Source of the DNA: Pseudomonadota bacterium
GTDB taxonomy: Bacteria > Pseudomonadota > Alphaproteobacteria > Micropepsales > Micropepsaceae
Reading direction: 5' to 3'
Length of the DNA: 64,000 nt
NCBI GenBank assembly: GCA_018241025.1
Contig: JAFEEQ010000012.1
Coordinates: forward strand, 140,152 to 204,151
The position numbers and the translations under genes were made by a program. The notes beneath the pieces are model-generated. The model was not told the DNA's origin. It saw only the letters and a program-made list of their open reading frames with translations, and did not search any database. Below, piece by piece: positions 8,533 to 16,638 of the stretch. Numbering within the stretch: the first letter of the stretch is position 1; the number at the start of each line of letters is the position of its first letter.

Positions 8533-9150
8533 TCAGGCGAGGCCGCGGCTCTGCGCTGCGAGCGAGATACGCACCAGATCCGAGAGGCTGCGCGCATTCA
8601 TCTTGTCCATGATGTGGGCTCGATGAATCTCGACGGTGCGCGGCGAAATGCCAAGCTCGTAGGCGGCAACCTTGTTGGAGCGTCCGATCACGAGCTGATC
8701 GAGCACATCGCGCTCCCGCGGGGTCAGAAGCGTAAGCAGCCGCTCCGCAGCCGCGGCTTCGGCTTCACGGGTTCTGACCTGCTGACCTATCTCGATCGCC
8801 CGGCGAATGCTTGAAAGCAGGTTTTCGTCGTCGAAGGGCTTCTCGATGAAGTCGATTGCTCCGGCTTTCATCGCGCGGACCGCGAGCGGAACGTCGCCAT
8901 GGCCGGTGATGATGATCACCGGAAGACTCAGCTTGCGGCGCACAAGCTCCTCCTGGAGTTCCAGGCCGTCCATCTCCGGCATGCGGATATCGGCGACGAG
9001 GCAAGTCCCAGTGAACACGCCTTCCGCAAGGAACTCTTTCGCGCCTCCGAAATCCTTCACGCCAAACCCCGCGGATTCGAGAAGAATTCGGAGTGAATCG
9101 CGTACGTCGACGTCGTCATCCACGACGTAGATCAAAGACTTGCCGGTCAT
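8533..9150 (-). CDS. fixJ: FixJ-type response regulator
   Basis: This 205-residue regulator has an N-terminal receiver (about 1-120: VVDDDVDVRD, acceptor Asp in VADIRMPEMDG, Thr in IITGHGD, Lys in IEKPFDDE). A LuxR/FixJ-type HTH follows (about 140-200: LTPRERDVLDQLVIG, GISPRTVEIHRAHIMDKM). It should be activated by the adjacent FixL-like kinase and control genes for low-oxygen respiration. The ATG at 9150 is preceded by GGAGG and overlaps the fixL stop (ATGA); earlier in-frame starts lie inside fixL. Confidence 0.93.
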   Translation of the reverse strand: MTGKSLIYVVDDDVDVRDSLRILLESAGFGVKDFGGAKEFLAEGVFTGTCLVADIRMPEMDGLELQEELVRRKLSLPVIIITGHGDVPLAVRAMKAGAIDFIEKPFDDENLLSSIRRAIEIGQQVRTREAEAAAAERLLTLLTPRERDVLDQLVIGRSNKVAAYELGISPRTVEIHRAHIMDKMNARSLSDLVRISLAAQSRGLA

Positions 9151-10652
9151 GCCGCCTCCTCCGACTGCTTGGCGATGGGTAGGCGAAACCGGAATACTGC
9201 TCCAGTCGGCACGCCTGCCAACGCGACGATTGTACCCCCATGAGCTTCGACGATCGATTGACATATCGTAAGGCCGATGCCCAACCCGTCTTCTTTTGTC
9301 GTTACGAAAGGCTGAAAGAGGCGGCGACGAACATCTTCCGTGAACCCCGGACCTGTGTCGCGCACCGTAACCAGCGCAAATTCGGTGCCATCCGTGGCCG
9401 TCGAAATCGCCAGCTCGCGAATGCTGACCGCCTGCATCGCCTCGATGCTGTTGCGAATCAGATTGATCAACACCTGCTGAATCTGAATCTTGTCGATGAG
9501 TACCGGCGGCATTGCCGATTCCAGCTCGAGATTGGTGCGGACACCAAGATGCGCCATGCCGACGAGGCCGAGCGCAATCGCTTCCTCGACCACCTTGTTG
9601 AGGGATTGGGGTGCGCGATTCGTCTCGCGTTTCTCCACAAAATCCCGGAGATTGCGGATGATTGCTCCCGCGCGCAGCACCTGTTGCGCGGCGCGGTCCA
9701 TCATCTCCTGCGCCCGTGACAGGGCCTCAGGTCCTTCCTGATCGAGCGTTCGCCGAGCCGCCTTCACGTAGTTGGAAATCGCGGTGAGCGGCTGATTCAA
9801 CTCGTGCGCGATTGCCGACGACATTTGTCCCATCGCGCTCAGACGCGATACGTGCAGCAGTTCGGCCTGGAGTTCTTCCAGACGCCGCTCCGCCCCCTGC
9901 CGATCGGAAATGTCGCGAACGAAGCCGGTGAAGATGCGGCGATCACCGAACCGCGCCTCACCGACGGACAATTCCATGGGGAAGGTGCTTCCGTCCCGGC
10001 GCCGGCCGACTACGATCCGGCCGATGCCGATGATCTTCTTCTCTCCGGTCCGCCGATAGTGCGCGAGATAGCCGTCGTGCTGGGCGTGGTACGGCGCAGG
10101 CATGAGCATCTTGATATTCTGCCCGCGCACCTCGGCGGCTTCGTACCCGAAGAGCCTTTCAGCCGCGGGACTGAACGATTCGACGACTCCCATCTCGTCG
10201 ATAGCGATGATCGCGTCGGGTACGGTGTCGAGAATTGAGCTCAGCCGGGCTTCCCGCTCGCGCAAGGCGTCTTCGGCAGCCTTGCGCGCCGTGAGATCCT
10301 GAATGATGCCGACGAAGATGGGCTCGCCTTCTGCCTCGCCCTCGCCTACCGACAAATACATCGGAAATGTCGAGCCATCCTTGCGGCGGCCGACGACCTC
10401 CCGGCCGACGCCGATGATCTTCTTTTCTCCCGTATTGGCGTAGTGGCTGAGATAGTGATCGTGTTCGGAGTGGTAAGGCTCGGGCATGAGCATCTTTACA
10501 TTCTGCCCCACCACCTCGCTAAGCTCGTAGCCGAACAGCGTCCGGCAGGCCTCATTGTAGACCTGGATCAGCCCCCTGCGATCAATAACGATAATGCCAT
10601 CCACGGCGGTGGCGATTAGTGCTCTGGATAGTGCATCACTGCTGTACGGCAT
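9147..10652 (-). CDS. fixL: FixL-type oxygen-sensing histidine kinase with two haem-type PAS domains
   Basis: This 501-residue soluble kinase has PAS1 at about 10-125, PAS2 at about 132-250, the dimerisation/phospho-acceptor helix with His283 in AIAHELNQP, and an HATPase domain (N box LINLIRNSIEA, DTGPGF, GIGLTICQSI). Both PAS domains carry the HD motif of the FixL haem ligand (His64 and His192) and the downstream Arg of the IIGxGR segment (Arg84 and Arg212). There is no membrane segment, as in Bradyrhizobium FixL. The gene is coupled to fixJ by an ATGA overlap and is the first gene of its transcript. Confidence 0.93.
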   Translation of the reverse strand: MPYSSDALSRALIATAVDGIIVIDRRGLIQVYNEACRTLFGYELSEVVGQNVKMLMPEPYHSEHDHYLSHYANTGEKKIIGVGREVVGRRKDGSTFPMYLSVGEGEAEGEPIFVGIIQDLTARKAAEDALREREARLSSILDTVPDAIIAIDEMGVVESFSPAAERLFGYEAAEVRGQNIKMLMPAPYHAQHDGYLAHYRRTGEKKIIGIGRIVVGRRRDGSTFPMELSVGEARFGDRRIFTGFVRDISDRQGAERRLEELQAELLHVSRLSAMGQMSSAIAHELNQPLTAISNYVKAARRTLDQEGPEALSRAQEMMDRAAQQVLRAGAIIRNLRDFVEKRETNRAPQSLNKVVEEAIALGLVGMAHLGVRTNLELESAMPPVLIDKIQIQQVLINLIRNSIEAMQAVSIRELAISTATDGTEFALVTVRDTGPGFTEDVRRRLFQPFVTTKEDGLGIGLTICQSIVEAHGGTIVALAGVPTGAVFRFRLPIAKQSEEAA

Positions 10653-10905
10653 GTGCTCTTGCAGAGGCCGACATCCATGGACTACGCGGCCCGGCCTACC
10701 TTCCCTTACAATATTGCACAGAAACGCAGCACCTGAATATTTCTACTTGCAAATTCATCGTTCGGCAAATCGACGCCTTTTGAGTCCGACGCAATTCAAT
10801 TGGACACAGGCAAAACGTTAGGTGAATCCACCTACTGGAAAGACCTAACTACTCCAAGAATACGCAGTGTGCTGATAGTTGTGGCGTGATCGGGGGCAGA
10901 ATTCG

Positions 10906-11163
10906 ATGGCAAGTACCCTACCCAATTTGCGTAGCGCAACCTCGCAAGGGCGCACGATTGCAGGCGATCTTCGTGCCTTCGTCGAAGATGGCGTGGACCC
11001 CAAGCTTGCGGCCAAGCTTTTGGCTATTGCCGAGGAATTGGACAGTGCCGCGAGCACCGAGCGCTCCGTCGAAAACTTTGGCGTCGACCAACACCTATCG
11101 CGCTGCGAGGTTTTGTGCTGCCGCGGCTTTCCCGTTGCTTCGCAGAGTTCCCGGCGCGGCTGA
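10906..11163 (+). CDS. Possible small protein, unknown
   Basis: This is an 85-codon frame with a protein-like first half (DLRAFVEDGVDPKLAAKLLAIAEELD), predicted to form two amphipathic helices, and a Cys/Ser-rich end that looks less natural. It lies alone on the + strand between two leftward genes (start of fixL at 10652, end of the PAS gene at 11182). No clear ribosome site precedes it. It may be a real small gene or a remnant. Confidence 0.35.
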   Translation: MASTLPNLRSATSQGRTIAGDLRAFVEDGVDPKLAAKLLAIAEELDSAASTERSVENFGVDQHLSRCEVLCCRGFPVASQSSRRG

Positions 11164-11181
11164 GATATCCCTTCGGTCCGG

Positions 11182-12288
11182 CTACCGTCGTGCAGCAGGT
11201 CGGGCAGCCCCCTCCAGCACAGCGTCGAGCCCCAACGCCTCCTCGAAGCGTTCAATTTCTGTCCGATCCTCGAATCCGATGAGCGTGGCCCCGAGCGGTA
11301 GGCGCGTGAGAGTAATCCAAAGCACACGACCGTCCGAGCGCACCATCTGGCAGGCGTAGCCGTCCGGCGGGATGTCGCCAGTGCCAATGCGTTCCAACAG
11401 GCGAGACCAGATGGTGTCCCCGGCCAGGCGCTCGCCGCAGATGGCCGCGACTTGCGCCAGATGCGGCGCCCCTTCCAATTCGTTCTCGCCGACCGGCCAT
11501 AGCGCGGCAAAGGCCGTGTTATACATCGCGAGGCGGCCATCGGCGCCGAAGACCGCAAGTCCGTCCGGTATCGTATCGAGCGTCGCCCGGCGATAGATTT
11601 CCTGGGTCTTCGTTTCGGCAGCGCTTCGTACCCGCTCACTCACGTCCTCCGCGACGTAGACCACGCCTCCAAGGCGGCGCGGCCAGGCGCGGACACGAAC
11701 ACTGATCCCGGCCGGCAGATGCCAGGTTTCGTCAAGCGGCGCCTGACCCTGTTCAAAAAGCGCCAGGTGCGCGGCACGCCAGGCCGTGAAGTCCCGACGC
11801 TCGGGCAGCAGACGCTCGGCGCGCAGGCGATCGAACAGGTCTTCGAAGCGCGGCGCGGACGACAGCCACGACGGCGGCAGGCGGGACAGGCGCGCGAAGG
11901 CGGCATTGAACGCTTCGAGGCGGTGCCCGGAATCGAACACCGCAACTGGACTGTCGACATGGTCCAGAATCTCCGTGGCGTCCCGATTGGCAGCGATGAG
12001 CCTGCGTTCCAGATCGGACACAGCTCTAGATGCCCGCAATTCGGCACCGCGCGCGATGTCGCCTGCGCGACCATGCTCGCGCAGAGCCCAGCCCAGCACG
12101 AAGAGGGCGAGCGCCATCGTCGCCAACGCCATCGGGTCGGCACCGAATAGAATTCCCGCGAGGGCAAGGCCGCTCACGGCAAATGCCCCATCGAGCGGAA
12201 CATCGCCGACGGGACTACTGCGTCGCGCCGCCTTCGGCGAGTTCGCAGAGCGCCTCGACGTTTTGAAGCAGGATACGATGCGGTCCAC
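11182..12288 (-). CDS. Membrane protein with two PAS domains and no kinase domain
   Basis: The product is up to 368 residues. The N-terminus holds two short hydrophobic stretches (GLALAGILFG and ALATMALALFVLGWAL), then a helical linker and two PAS-like regions (about 105-215 and 225-350; HVDSPVAVFDSGHRL and TIPDGLAVFGADGRL). The protein ends there: the HisKA and HATPase modules that usually follow are absent. It resembles the sensor half of alphaproteobacterial hybrid kinases. The ATG at 12288 would overlap the fnr-like gene by 74 bases; GTG at 12177, just before the first hydrophobic stretch, is a plausible alternative start. Confidence 0.75.
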   Translation of the reverse strand: MDRIVSCFKTSRRSANSPKAARRSSPVGDVPLDGAFAVSGLALAGILFGADPMALATMALALFVLGWALREHGRAGDIARGAELRASRAVSDLERRLIAANRDATEILDHVDSPVAVFDSGHRLEAFNAAFARLSRLPPSWLSSAPRFEDLFDRLRAERLLPERRDFTAWRAAHLALFEQGQAPLDETWHLPAGISVRVRAWPRRLGGVVYVAEDVSERVRSAAETKTQEIYRRATLDTIPDGLAVFGADGRLAMYNTAFAALWPVGENELEGAPHLAQVAAICGERLAGDTIWSRLLERIGTGDIPPDGYACQMVRSDGRVLWITLTRLPLGATLIGFEDRTEIERFEEALGLDAVLEGAARPAARR

Positions 12289-12886
12289 CGATCAGGATGA
12301 TCCGCGCCAGCGCAAGAAGATGCAGCGTCCGATAGACCGCTTCGAGCGTAAGTCCGAGATGATCGGCGATGTCTTGCCGTTCCATCGCAAGATCGAGATG
12401 TCCGGTCTCGACTGCGCCACTCCTTTCGGCCAGGCGCAGCAGAAATGCCGCCATGCGAACCCTTGCGCTGCGGCTGGCCATCGCAAAACCGTGCTGCTGC
12501 GTGGTGAGCAGGTGAACGGCACTTCCCGTCATATGCAGTTGATGCCCCGCCAGGCCATTGGCGTGCTGCCGTGGATAGGCAACCAGTCTCGAATTGCAAA
12601 CCGCTTCTGCGGTGTAATCCTGGCGCTGCCCGTGGAGTGCGCCGAAGAGGTCGCCGGGAAGCGCGAATTCCGCGATCCGGCGATGTCCATCCGCTGTATG
12701 GCGGCACAGCCGGACCATTCCCGACAGGACGCGATAGAGATGATGCGCCGCGTCGGCTTCGTGATAGACGGCTTCGCCCCGTGCGCAAGACAGCATGAGC
12801 GCGTAGTCCTGAAATCCCGAAAGACTTTCGCCGGCCGATCCGTGCAATCGTAGCGCCGCCTGCGGCGGCTCCAGCAAAGTCAACAT
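12215..12886 (-). CDS. Crp/Fnr-family transcription regulator (FixK-like)
   Basis: This 223-residue protein has an N-terminal cyclic-nucleotide-binding-like beta barrel (LPGDLFGALHG), a long dimer helix and a C-terminal winged HTH (RQDIADHLGLTLEAVYRTLHLL). The Fnr N-terminal cysteine cluster for an iron-sulphur centre is not present, which puts it nearer FixK. In the recognition helix the Fnr/FixK pattern ExxSR reads EAVYR, with Tyr in place of Ser. ATG 12886 has AGGAGA upstream. Its location next to fixLJ suggests it belongs to the same low-oxygen circuit. Downstream it overlaps the PAS gene. Confidence 0.88.
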   Translation of the reverse strand: MLTLLEPPQAALRLHGSAGESLSGFQDYALMLSCARGEAVYHEADAAHHLYRVLSGMVRLCRHTADGHRRIAEFALPGDLFGALHGQRQDYTAEAVCNSRLVAYPRQHANGLAGHQLHMTGSAVHLLTTQQHGFAMASRSARVRMAAFLLRLAERSGAVETGHLDLAMERQDIADHLGLTLEAVYRTLHLLALARIILIGGPHRILLQNVEALCELAEGGATQ

Positions 12887-12969
12887 GCTTCCATTCTCCT
12901 TTGAGCGCCGGCGCATACCGCTGCCCGCGTGAACAACATCCGTCACAGGCAAAGCGGCGCATGGCGCTT

Positions 12970-14208
12970 TCAGCCATGACGCAAAACCGCTTCGGAATTT
13001 CCCGCGAGCAGAGACTTCCAGCTCAGGCGCCACATCGGCACCGGTACCGGGACGGATTTTCCGAACAGTGGGCCGGACAAGTAGTGAATCCCCGCGTCGC
13101 GCGCCGCATCGGCCAGGCTGAGCGATGTGACCCCGCTCACGAAGGTCGTCAGCCCCGCCTTCGAACCGGCTTCGGCAAGGCTGGCTATTTCATCCTCGGC
13201 TACATGTCTGGCGGCGACCGTGATGCCGACACCCTGCTGACCCGACGCAAGACAGGTCACGTTCTCGATGCCACCGGAGGGAAACTCGATCATCACGGCG
13301 CGGCAGAAGGGCCGCACGGCACAGACGAGGTCGCTCATCCGGCTCTGCGGAACGCCATGTGGTATGCCGGTGATCGAGAAGACCAGAAACGGACGAAGCG
13401 CGGAGTCCAGCGACTTGATCGCGGATGAAATCTCCATGCGGCCCGCCGGCGCGCCGAGAATGTCGTAAGGCAGCGGCAATACCAGCAGAAGGCGCCCGCC
13501 CTCCTCCAGCAACGATGCCAGCTGTTGCGCCGCCTGCGCGATGCCGAAGAGCAACTCCTTGAGGCCCTCGCTCACCGCCTCGCGCGTCACCGGCACGTCC
13601 ATTTGCGGCAGAAGCGGCGGATCGTATTCCAGCCGATAGGCCGATACCGCTTCGCGCGGCGAATCCCAGATCGGCGCATAGGAGACACGCCACGGAGTCA
13701 CGCGTTTCGGTCGCGGCCGCCCGCGAGGCGGTTCGGCGGCCGGACCGGGATCCAGCCCACCGCTGAGTTCATCGATCCCGCCGCGTATCGCCAGTTCGAC
13801 GAGATCGTCGGAATCGAGCTCCTTCATCTCGAGGCCGTCGGCGTTCTCGCCGCGCACCCGCGCGATGTTCAGGTCTTTGATGGTGCAGGTTCCAAGCAGG
13901 CTGCGATGCAGCTCGTACGCAATCCGCAGGCAGCAGAGCCTGGCGTCGGCAGCATCCGCCATCGGCATGACCACGAGATACGAGGCATCCGCGATCCGAA
14001 CGAAGAAATCGGTCGGGCCAAGCTTGTGGGCGAGCAAGGTCTCGATCCGTTGATAGACAGCTTCGCGGGTGCGTTCCCAGCGCGTCCCTGCTTCGGTCTG
14101 CATGGCATCCAGACCGATGACGTTGACCACGCCGCGCCGGACGAGGGTTGGAGAAATCGCCGACTTGATGTTCAGCTCGGGCACCATTCGCGCCACACCA
14201 TCGATCAA
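12970..14208 (-). CDS. Degenerate GGDEF-EAL-like protein
   Basis: The protein has 412 residues. The N-terminal part (about 25-125) follows the pattern of diguanylate cyclases, but the GGDEF loop position reads RIADASYLVVMP (71-82), so catalysis is not expected. The C-terminal part (about 215-400) is EAL-like in layout and ends with DAGIHYLSGPLFGKS, matching the end of EAL domains, yet it shows no EAL signature or metal-binding acidic residues. It may be a c-di-GMP or protein-binding scaffold. It lies upstream of and parallel to the fnr-like gene, with an 83-base gap. Confidence 0.7.
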   Translation of the reverse strand: MIDGVARMVPELNIKSAISPTLVRRGVVNVIGLDAMQTEAGTRWERTREAVYQRIETLLAHKLGPTDFFVRIADASYLVVMPMADAADARLCCLRIAYELHRSLLGTCTIKDLNIARVRGENADGLEMKELDSDDLVELAIRGGIDELSGGLDPGPAAEPPRGRPRPKRVTPWRVSYAPIWDSPREAVSAYRLEYDPPLLPQMDVPVTREAVSEGLKELLFGIAQAAQQLASLLEEGGRLLLVLPLPYDILGAPAGRMEISSAIKSLDSALRPFLVFSITGIPHGVPQSRMSDLVCAVRPFCRAVMIEFPSGGIENVTCLASGQQGVGITVAARHVAEDEIASLAEAGSKAGLTTFVSGVTSLSLADAARDAGIHYLSGPLFGKSVPVPVPMWRLSWKSLLAGNSEAVLRHG

Positions 14209-14274
14209 CCCCCAGTCGGAGGATCGGGTGCGGACTCCTTAAGGACCCTTAATCAACCCTATCCGTATCACTGC

Positions 14275-14649
14275 TTATCCGGCCGGAAGACAGCGCGTGA
14301 CCGCAGCCATCAGGGCTTCCGAGGAGAACGGCTTGTCGATGGTTTCGTCCGCGCCGATGCGCCGGGCAAGATCGAGATAGAATTCGCCCTTCAAACGGCC
14401 GCCACCCGACATGGCGATAATGCGCGTTGCCGGCGATGTTTCGCGGATCCGAAGGATGATCTCGATCCCTTCGCTCCCCGGCATCACGATGTCCGTCAGG
14501 ATCAGGTCCGGGTGCCGGCTTTCGAAAAGGGCCAGCCCCGCGAAGCCATCGGCGGCCTGCAGGACGTCATAGCCCGCCGTGGTCAGCATCTCGGCTATGG
14601 AATCCCGCACCGCTTCATCGTCGTCGATCACGAGGATCGTCCGGCTCAT
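14275..14649 (-). CDS. Receiver-only response regulator
   Basis: This 124-residue CheY-like receiver has VIDDDEAVRD, the acceptor Asp in LILTDIVMPG, a Ser/Gly segment (AMSGGG) at the Thr switch and DKPFSSE with the Lys. It has no output domain. ATG 14649 gives the standard receiver N-terminus. A 66-base gap separates it from the degenerate GGDEF-EAL gene, so the two may share a transcript. It is the last gene before the presumed element boundary. Confidence 0.9.
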   Translation of the reverse strand: MSRTILVIDDDEAVRDSIAEMLTTAGYDVLQAADGFAGLALFESRHPDLILTDIVMPGSEGIEIILRIRETSPATRIIAMSGGGRLKGEFYLDLARRIGADETIDKPFSSEALMAAVTRCLPAG

Positions 14650-14701
14650 CGCTTGCGCCCCCCTGCTTGCGCGGTCGAAAGAATAGCAGTTTTTTTCAGC
14701 G

Positions 14702-14731
14702 TGCCGTGTTTGCCGGCGCCGGCACACGGCA
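14702..14731. repeat. Long GC-rich hairpin upstream of the receiver gene
   Basis: The arms TGCCGTGT (14702-14709) and ACACGGCA (14724-14731) enclose GCCGGC/GCCGGC (14712-14723), with a TT bulge on one side. It would fold into a strong hairpin. Neither strand has a T run just after it; the T run at 14691-14697 lies on the wrong side for a + strand terminator. It is close to the element boundary and may be a remnant terminator or a protein-binding site. Confidence 0.45.
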
Positions 14732-14784
14732 ATTTCCCGTCCGAAAAGGCACTCAGAACACGAAAAGCGGGGTATCGGGAAAAG

Positions 14785-14809
14785 TGGTGCCAGAAGAGGA
14801 CTCGAACCT
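14785..14809 (-). other. Putative attachment site: tRNA 3'-end fragment
   Basis: Read on the - strand this is AGGTTCGAGTCCTCT followed by TCTGGCACCA: a T-loop, the 3' half of the T-stem, an acceptor strand and CCA. To the right the sequence stops matching a tRNA, because the 5' half of the T-stem no longer pairs. It looks like the 3' fragment left when an element integrates in a tRNA gene. From memory, alphaproteobacterial tRNA-Leu ends like this with one more G, so this copy may be degenerate. Orientation puts the chromosome to the left and the element to the right, with the intact tRNA expected at the far right. The stretch 14650-14989 holds no convincing gene, only this site, the hairpin and the short repeats. 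Confidence 0.5.
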
Positions 14810-14858
14810 ACCCTTCTAACCCAGCAAAACCAAGCACTTTGGCATTCCAGTTTTTCGT

Positions 14859-14878
14859 GTACCCAGACAGTACCCAGA
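14859..14878. repeat. Tandem GTACCCAGA repeats next to the attachment site
   Basis: GTACCCAGA occurs at 14859-14867 and again at 14870-14878, 50-70 bases inside the presumed attachment site. Short direct repeats in this position are typical of integrase arm-binding sites, but two copies alone are weak evidence. Confidence 0.3.
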
Positions 14879-14989
14879 ATTTGGCCGACTGCCAGAGTTC
14901 GAGTGCGAACGGCCACGAACAACCGTATCGCAGCGCAGATTCTACACGGAGAACCCCAACACTCAAGCTCGGCATTTTCACCGCTCCGT

Positions 14990-15904
14990 TCACACGAGGC
15001 GCTTGGCGAGCGCGTCGGACTGTTCGGCAAATTTGTTCGGATTGGACTTCTGCAGGCGTTGGAGATTTTGCAACTTCCAGCGGATGCCCGGCAGCTTGTT
15101 TACATGCCCGTGCCCCAGCAGGCTCCATTCGGGTTTGTTCGCGACGAACGAAAGCAGGAATTGTCGTTCGTCGTTGTCGAGGCCGTGCTGAAGTTCGCGC
15201 AACATGCGTTCTCGCGCCGCTAGCAAGTCGTCAAGGGCGACGGGTTCAGTGGTCATGCCGACGAAGTTCTGCTCGTAGTCTCGGCGAATGTTCAGCAAGG
15301 TTGGAAACAGCACCTCATGGATGGGCCGGTTATGGCTGGCCAGGTAGACCACGAATGCGCGCCGGATCGCGGGGGTGATGCCTTCGTGCGCGAAGAGCTG
15401 CATCACGTCGAACAGATCGCGCGGATGCTGCCGATCCAAGGCCGCAACCAGCTTTCCGCCATACATGTCCTCCAGCGAGACGACGGGGATTTCGAGATCC
15501 GCCAGCAGCGTCTCACGAGCATTGGGTGTCAGCGATGCGTTGCGAGTCGGCAGGACTGTACCTCGCAAAACGAAATTGACTTCGACCTTGACCTCGATGT
15601 TACCCCGCCGCACCAACAGCTTCGTTTCGCTGGCGTCGGCGGCAACCGGCGTATGTGTCTGGAAGCCGCGTTTGTTGAGTTGCTCGGCGGAGCGACGGAT
15701 CGCATCAGTGATGACGTGAAGTGCCCGTTCGCGAGACAGATTGTAGTCGACAAAAACCAGATCGAGATCGACCGACAGTCGCGGCATATCGCGAACGAAC
15801 AGGTTGATCGCCGTGCCGCCTTTGAGTGCGAAGGTCTCATCGACGAAGATGAAGGGGGCGACCTGCGTAAGCAGCCGAGCCGTGTCGAGGTAGACCTGGT
15901 TCAC
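14990..15904 (-). CDS. abiEii: AbiEii/AbiGii-type nucleotidyltransferase toxin
   Basis: This 304-residue toxin belongs to a type IV AbiE toxin-antitoxin system. Motif I is FALKGGTAINLF (Gly-Gly-Thr at 29-31), followed by the acidic DLD (46-48) of the nucleotidyltransferase active site. A further conserved segment, VVSLEDMYGGKLVAALDR, carries the Lys and the acidic residue of the family, and HPRDLFDV follows. The family transfers nucleotides and blocks growth on phage infection. The GTG at 15904 overlaps the antitoxin stop (GTGA), which is the usual AbiE arrangement. Confidence 0.9.
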   Translation of the reverse strand: MNQVYLDTARLLTQVAPFIFVDETFALKGGTAINLFVRDMPRLSVDLDLVFVDYNLSRERALHVITDAIRRSAEQLNKRGFQTHTPVAADASETKLLVRRGNIEVKVEVNFVLRGTVLPTRNASLTPNARETLLADLEIPVVSLEDMYGGKLVAALDRQHPRDLFDVMQLFAHEGITPAIRRAFVVYLASHNRPIHEVLFPTLLNIRRDYEQNFVGMTTEPVALDDLLAARERMLRELQHGLDNDERQFLLSFVANKPEWSLLGHGHVNKLPGIRWKLQNLQRLQKSNPNKFAEQSDALAKRLV

Positions 15905-16638
15905 GCCTTGAGCACCAAGAGACCATCGGCGGACCGGGAGACCCAAGGCTTGCTACTGCCGGTGGGAAGTTTGGCTGGGTTGAGTTTCGCGGCCCACGGG
16001 AGCGAACTCTCTTTCCCCAATTGCAGGCACAGACGAACGGTCTTTACGCTCGTGCAGCGCTGCAGCAACTCCTGCATCACGTCGGCGCGCATGCTGTACG
16101 TGCTCTCTGCCAGCTCGTGCGCTTCTTTTAAGGGCTGCCGCACGCCGACCTCGCTTAACACTTCGAGCAACGCCCGTTCGGGCGCCGAGACCAGCGGCGC
16201 GCCAGTGCGCTTTTCAAACGGTCCGACATGGAGAAGCGCATTGGGCTTTTCGTCGAACAAGCGCTTGCGATGGTACGTGCACGGAAATCGTTCCGTGAAC
16301 CAGTCCGGCAGCTTTGCTGCGGACCAGCCGTAGAGGTGGAGAACGGGTCGTTGGGAAAGGTAGTGGCGCACGCCATACCAATCGAGGGCGGATTTGCCGC
16401 CGACGTGCAATCCGTCAAATCTCCGCTGCAACAGGAGCAGGCTGGGATGCAGGGAAAGCGTGTCGTTGGGCTTGTGATAAACCCCCCGGGTCAGCCGGCT
16501 GAGCCAGCCCGCCCGGACATAGTGGACGGCAAGGTCCGCCGATATTCCCAAAGCAGCCAGGTCCTCCGAGGTGAGAGGGGCGCCGGGAGCCAAATGCGTG
16601 TAGAGGGCATTTAGCTTATTTCTATGTATCGTAGCCAT
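15901..16638 (-). CDS. abiEi: AbiEi-type antitoxin and autorepressor
   Basis: This 245-residue protein has an N-terminal winged helix (about 1-60: LTSEDLAALGISADLAVHYVRAGWL, RLTRGVYHKP) and the larger AbiEi C-terminal domain needed to neutralise the toxin. AbiEi proteins are known to repress their own operon by binding inverted repeats. Two such repeats sit here, one overlapping the ATG. It is followed by the toxin with a 4-base overlap. The pair is probably cargo of the element. Confidence 0.88.
   Translation of the reverse strand: MATIHRNKLNALYTHLAPGAPLTSEDLAALGISADLAVHYVRAGWLSRLTRGVYHKPNDTLSLHPSLLLLQRRFDGLHVGGKSALDWYGVRHYLSQRPVLHLYGWSAAKLPDWFTERFPCTYHRKRLFDEKPNALLHVGPFEKRTGAPLVSAPERALLEVLSEVGVRQPLKEAHELAESTYSMRADVMQELLQRCTSVKTVRLCLQLGKESSLPWAAKLNPAKLPTGSSKPWVSRSADGLLVLKA

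Noticed and set aside
10783..10802. TTGA...TCAA pair upstream of fixL as a FixK/Fnr box
   Set aside because: The spacer is 12 bases, not 6, so it does not fit the known site.
14702..14731. Hairpin as a rho-independent terminator
   Set aside because: No T run follows the stem on either strand; the nearby T run lies on the wrong side.
14785..14870. Complete tRNA gene at the attachment site
   Set aside because: Only the T-loop to CCA part matches; the 5' T-stem does not pair and no anticodon or D arm is present.
14808..15128. 106-codon - strand frame over the attachment site and the toxin 3' end
   Set aside because: It overlaps abiEii and has no protein-like features apart from translating the short repeats.
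13525..15378. 617-codon + strand open frame across the GGDEF-EAL gene, the receiver gene and the attachment site
   Set aside because: It runs antisense to two well-supported genes and has a composition typical of shadow frames.
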